Source: Mycolicibacterium aichiense (GTDB lineage: Bacteria > Actinomycetota > Actinomycetes > Mycobacteriales > Mycobacteriaceae). Taken from it: a stretch of DNA of 64,000 nucleotides. The notes under the pieces were generated by a model, which saw only the letters and a list, made by a program, of their open reading frames with translations, ran no database searches and was not told where the DNA came from. Shown piece after piece: positions 61,001 through 64,000 of this stretch; the first letter of the stretch is position 1; every line of letters begins with the position of its first letter. Both the position numbers and the translations under genes were made by a program. The stretch is taken from positions 4,030,001 through 4,094,000 of the forward strand of contig NZ_AP022561.1 in the NCBI RefSeq assembly GCF_010726245.1, read 5' to 3'.

Positions 61001-64000
61001 CGAGTTCGCTGTCCGACCAGCCGGTCGCGTCGATGACGGTCCAGCCGAAATCGGCCATCTCGGTGGGCACGATGAGCTGTTCGGGCACTCCGGCCACCTC
61101 GGGGAAACGTGTCCGCAGGCTCTCCTGATGGTCCACCACGTCGGCCAGCGCCGCACCCAGAGCATCCACATCCAGCTCGCCGCGCAGCCGCAACGCGACC
61201 GGCAGGTTGTAGATGGGTGACGGCCCTTGGAGCTGGTCGACGATCCACAATCGGTTCTGTGCGAAGGACAGCGGCACGACCTCCGGCCGCGGACCGGCGA
61301 CCAGTGGCTCCGCGGAGCCCTCGGCTCCGGACAGCCGGGGTGCCAGTTGCGCCACGGTGGGCGTCTCGAAGAGCGCCCGCACCGCGAGACCGCAGCCCAG
61401 GCTGTTGTTGACCGCGGCGACCAGACGCATCGCCGACAACGAATCCCCGCCCAGGTCGAAGAACGAGTCGTCGACGCCGACGCGCTCGGTACCCAGCACC
61501 TGGGCGAAGATCCCCGCCAGGATCTCTTCGGTCGGAGTGCTTGGCGCACGGTAGCTTTCCGCATCCTGATAGTCCGGCGCCGGAAGTGCCCGCCGGTCGA
61601 GCTTGCCGCTGACGGTCAGCGGCAACGCGGCCAGTTCGATCACCGCGGCCGGCACCATGTACGCCGGGAGTCGCTCGGCGAGCGCGACACGGATCTTGAC
61701 CGGATCCGCCGTCCCGGTGAAGTAACCCACAAGGCGTGGGTCACCCGGACGGTCCTCACGGGCGATCACCACGGCCTGCTCGACCCCGTCGAGACCGGCC
61801 AGGACGGCCTGGATCTCGCCGGGCTCGATCCGGTAGCCGCGAATCTTGACCTGCTCGTCGGCGCGACCGAGGTACTGCAGTTGCCCGTCGGCGCGCCACC
61901 GCACCAGGTCGCCGGTGCGGTACATCCGGTTTCCGGGATCGCCGAACGGGCAGGCCACGAACCGCGAAGCCGTCAGATCGGTGCGCCCGATGTACCCGAC
62001 TCCGACACCGCGGCCCGCCACATACAGTTCACCGACCACGCCCTCCGGCACCGGCTGCAACCGGTCGTCGAGGACGAACAGGGCGACGGTCGGCGGCGGC
62101 GCTCCGATCGGCACCTCGGCGCCGACCACCAAGGGCGCACTCATCGACGCATACACGGTGACTTCGGTTGGGCCGTAAGCATTGATCACCACGCGGCCGG
62201 GTGCCCACTGTTCCACCACCTCCGGCGGACAGGCTTCACCGCCCAGCAGCAGCGCCACCGATTCGAGCCCCTGCGGGCGCAGCGCGGCGACCGCCGACGG
62301 GGTCTGGGTGAGAACGTTGACGCGATCACGGACCAGCAGCGCGTGGAAGTCGTCGGGCGAACGGACCACCGCGTCGGGTACCACCAGTAGCCGCCCGCCA
62401 CCGAGCAGTGCGGCCCAAATCTCCCATACCGAGAAGTCGAAGGCATAGGAGTGGCACTGCGTCCACACCTGATCGGGCGGAAGTGCGGGATGGGCAGAAG
62501 CCGCCAGGTGGGCCAGGTTGCGGTGGCTCAGCGCAACGCCTTTGGGTGTTCCGGTGGTGCCCGACGTGTAGATCAGGTAGGCGATGTTGTCCGGGTCCGG
62601 TGGCGGCGGCGCCGCCGCGGACTGACGGGCCACGGCCGGATCGTCGATGTCGACGACCGCGACATCGTGCCCGTGCAGCCGGGGCCGTAGCTCGGCCGTG
62701 GTCACGACGAGGACCGGCGCGGCATCGCCGAGCATGAATTCGATGCGGGCTTCAGGCAGCGCGGGATCGATGGCGAGGTAGGACGCGCCGATCTTCAGCG
62801 CGGCCAGCATCACGACGACGGCCTCGGCCGAGCGGTCCATGAACAACGCCACGCAGTCGCCGGCGCCGACACCTTTGCCGGACAGCAGGTATGCGAACCG
62901 GTTTGCCGCCTCCTCCAGCTCCCGGTAGGTCATGGACACGTCGCCGGACGTCAGTGCGACGGCTGTCGGTGCGCGGCCAACCCGTTCGGCGAACAGCTCT
63001 GGAATCGACACCTCAGCCTGCGTCGGCCTGGTCAACACCGCGCGGTTACCGATCGTGTCGAGGCGGGCACGCTCGGCGGGGTCGAGCACATCGATTGTGG
63101 ACACCCGTCGGGTCGGCTCGGCCGTCATGGCAACCAGTACGCGGTGCAGTCGCGCGACCAACGTCTCGATGGTGGCGGCGTCGAAGACGTCGGTGCGGAA
63201 CTCCACCATCCCGGCGATCCCGGTGGGCGCGCCGTCGTGGGTCAACCGTTCGCTCAACGAGAACGCGAGATCGACACGCGCAGTGTGGGTGTCGAGCGGG
63301 AGCTGGGTGACCTGCAGGTCCCCCAGAGCCATGGCGATGTCGTCGCTGGTCTCCCCCGGCAGGTTCCGCCAGGCCAGCATCACCTGGACCAGCGGATGAT
63401 GGTTGAGCGACCGCGTCGGATTGATCCGCTCGACGACGGCTTCGAACGGCACGTCTTGGTGTTCGTAGGCTGCGAGGCTGCGAGTCCGCACCTGATCCAG
63501 CAGGTCCGCGACGGTGGGGTCACCGCCGACGTCGACGCGCAGCACCAGGGTGTTGACGAAGAACCCGATCAGGTCGTCGAGGGCGGGATCTCGCCGGCCG
63601 CCGATCGGAAATCCCACCGCCACATCGGTGCTCGCGCTGAGCTTGCCAAGCAGTAGTGCCAGCGCGGCCTGGATCAGCATGAAGCTGGTCGCATTGTGTT
63701 CGCGGGCTACCTGGGTGATCCGCTCCTGTAATTCGACGGGCCACTGCCACGACGTGGTGGCGCCACGTTGATCGGCCACCGGCGGGTATGGCCTGTCAGT
63801 CGGAAGCTCGAGCCGTTCGGGCATGCCGGACAACGCATCTTGCCAGTACGCCAGTTGGGCATTGATCAGGCTGTTGCTGTCGTCCAGGTCACCGAACTGC
63901 GCGCGCTGCCAGAGCGTGTAATCGACGTATTGCACTGGTAATTCGGCCCACATCGGGTTCAGGCCCGCACTGCGGCAGACATAGGCCACGCCCAGATCAC
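55092..64000 (-). CDS. Nonribosomal peptide synthetase, 5' end outside window (C-A-PCP-C-A-PCP-E-C-PCP)
   Basis: At least 2,968 codons are visible and the frame is still open at 64000. Approximate domains in order of translation: partial C1 (64000-63100), A1 (63090-61580), PCP1 (Ser codon near 61441), C2 (61290-59940, HHIAADGW), A2 (59930-58390), PCP2 (Ser codon 58227-58229), E (58080-56720, [10 protein letters not shown] and EGHGRQ), C3 (56690-55370, HHILLDGW), PCP3 (Ser codon 55206-55208). By-eye specificity residues are D-F-W-S-V-G-M-V-H-K for A2, close to the Thr code, and D-F-W-T-L-G-A-V-Y-K for A1, unassigned. The E domain should give D-(allo-)Thr. The final module lacks an A domain, and no thioesterase or reductase follows. 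Confidence 0.93.

Overview
The window is chromosomal DNA from a mycobacterium, most likely a rapidly growing Mycolicibacterium. Bases 1-34,000 follow the gene order I recall for the Mycobacterium tuberculosis alkA-ogt-rrn-murA-atp-wecA-prfA-rho-thr-lysA-argS segment. Supporting marks are the Asp117 form of MurA, the fused b-delta ATP synthase subunit, the extra loop in subunit gamma, the C-terminal tail on subunit alpha, and a short helix 18 in the 16S rRNA, which is usual for rapid growers. No transposase, integrase, CRISPR array or broken gene was seen.

Layout of the conserved half. Bases 1-1,227 hold the end of an alkA-type glycosylase gene and ogt, both on the plus strand. A complete rRNA operon (16S-23S-5S, minus strand, no spacer tRNA) fills 1,289-6,592, with its promoters just after murA. 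murA and a cobalamin adenosyltransferase gene diverge at about 8.16 kb, apparently from two leaderless promoters. The F1Fo ATP synthase operon (9.2-17.2 kb, minus strand) is preceded by wecA, the Sua5 gene, prmC, prfA and rpmE. An extra fadD1-like / tetR / lipoprotein block (21.7-25.0 kb) sits between rpmE and rho. Then come rho and the compact argS-lysA-hom-thrC-thrB operon for arginyl-tRNA and the aspartate-family amino acids. A 35-bp tandem repeat and tRNA-Arg(CCG) end the conserved half.

The second half looks accessory. From 34.3 to 45.0 kb, four plus-strand genes encode exported repetitive proteins. Two are paralogous Gly/Asn-rich proteins with Sec signals and basic tails. Two are PGRS proteins, one of 1,928 residues, that carry an unusual long Sec-type signal in place of the PE domain yet keep the GRPLIGNGADG-type motif that normally follows PE in PE_PGRS proteins.

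From 45.0 kb to the end is a lipopeptide-type biosynthetic locus. It holds a FadD23-like fatty acyl-AMP ligase, divergent from a complete KS-AT-DH-ER-KR-ACP polyketide synthase of the mycocerosic-acid-synthase class. These are followed by an ICMT-like membrane methyltransferase, a ferritin-like PF10118 protein, and, convergently, a giant NRPS whose 5' end lies outside the window. The visible NRPS order is C-A-PCP-C-A(Thr-like)-PCP-E-C-PCP. The last module has no adenylation domain and no release domain. The likely logic is acyl-AMP formation by the ligase, chain extension by the PKS, and transfer to a peptide containing an epimerised Thr-type residue. The product is not known from the sequence, and the lack of a terminal A domain means at least one partner must act in trans.
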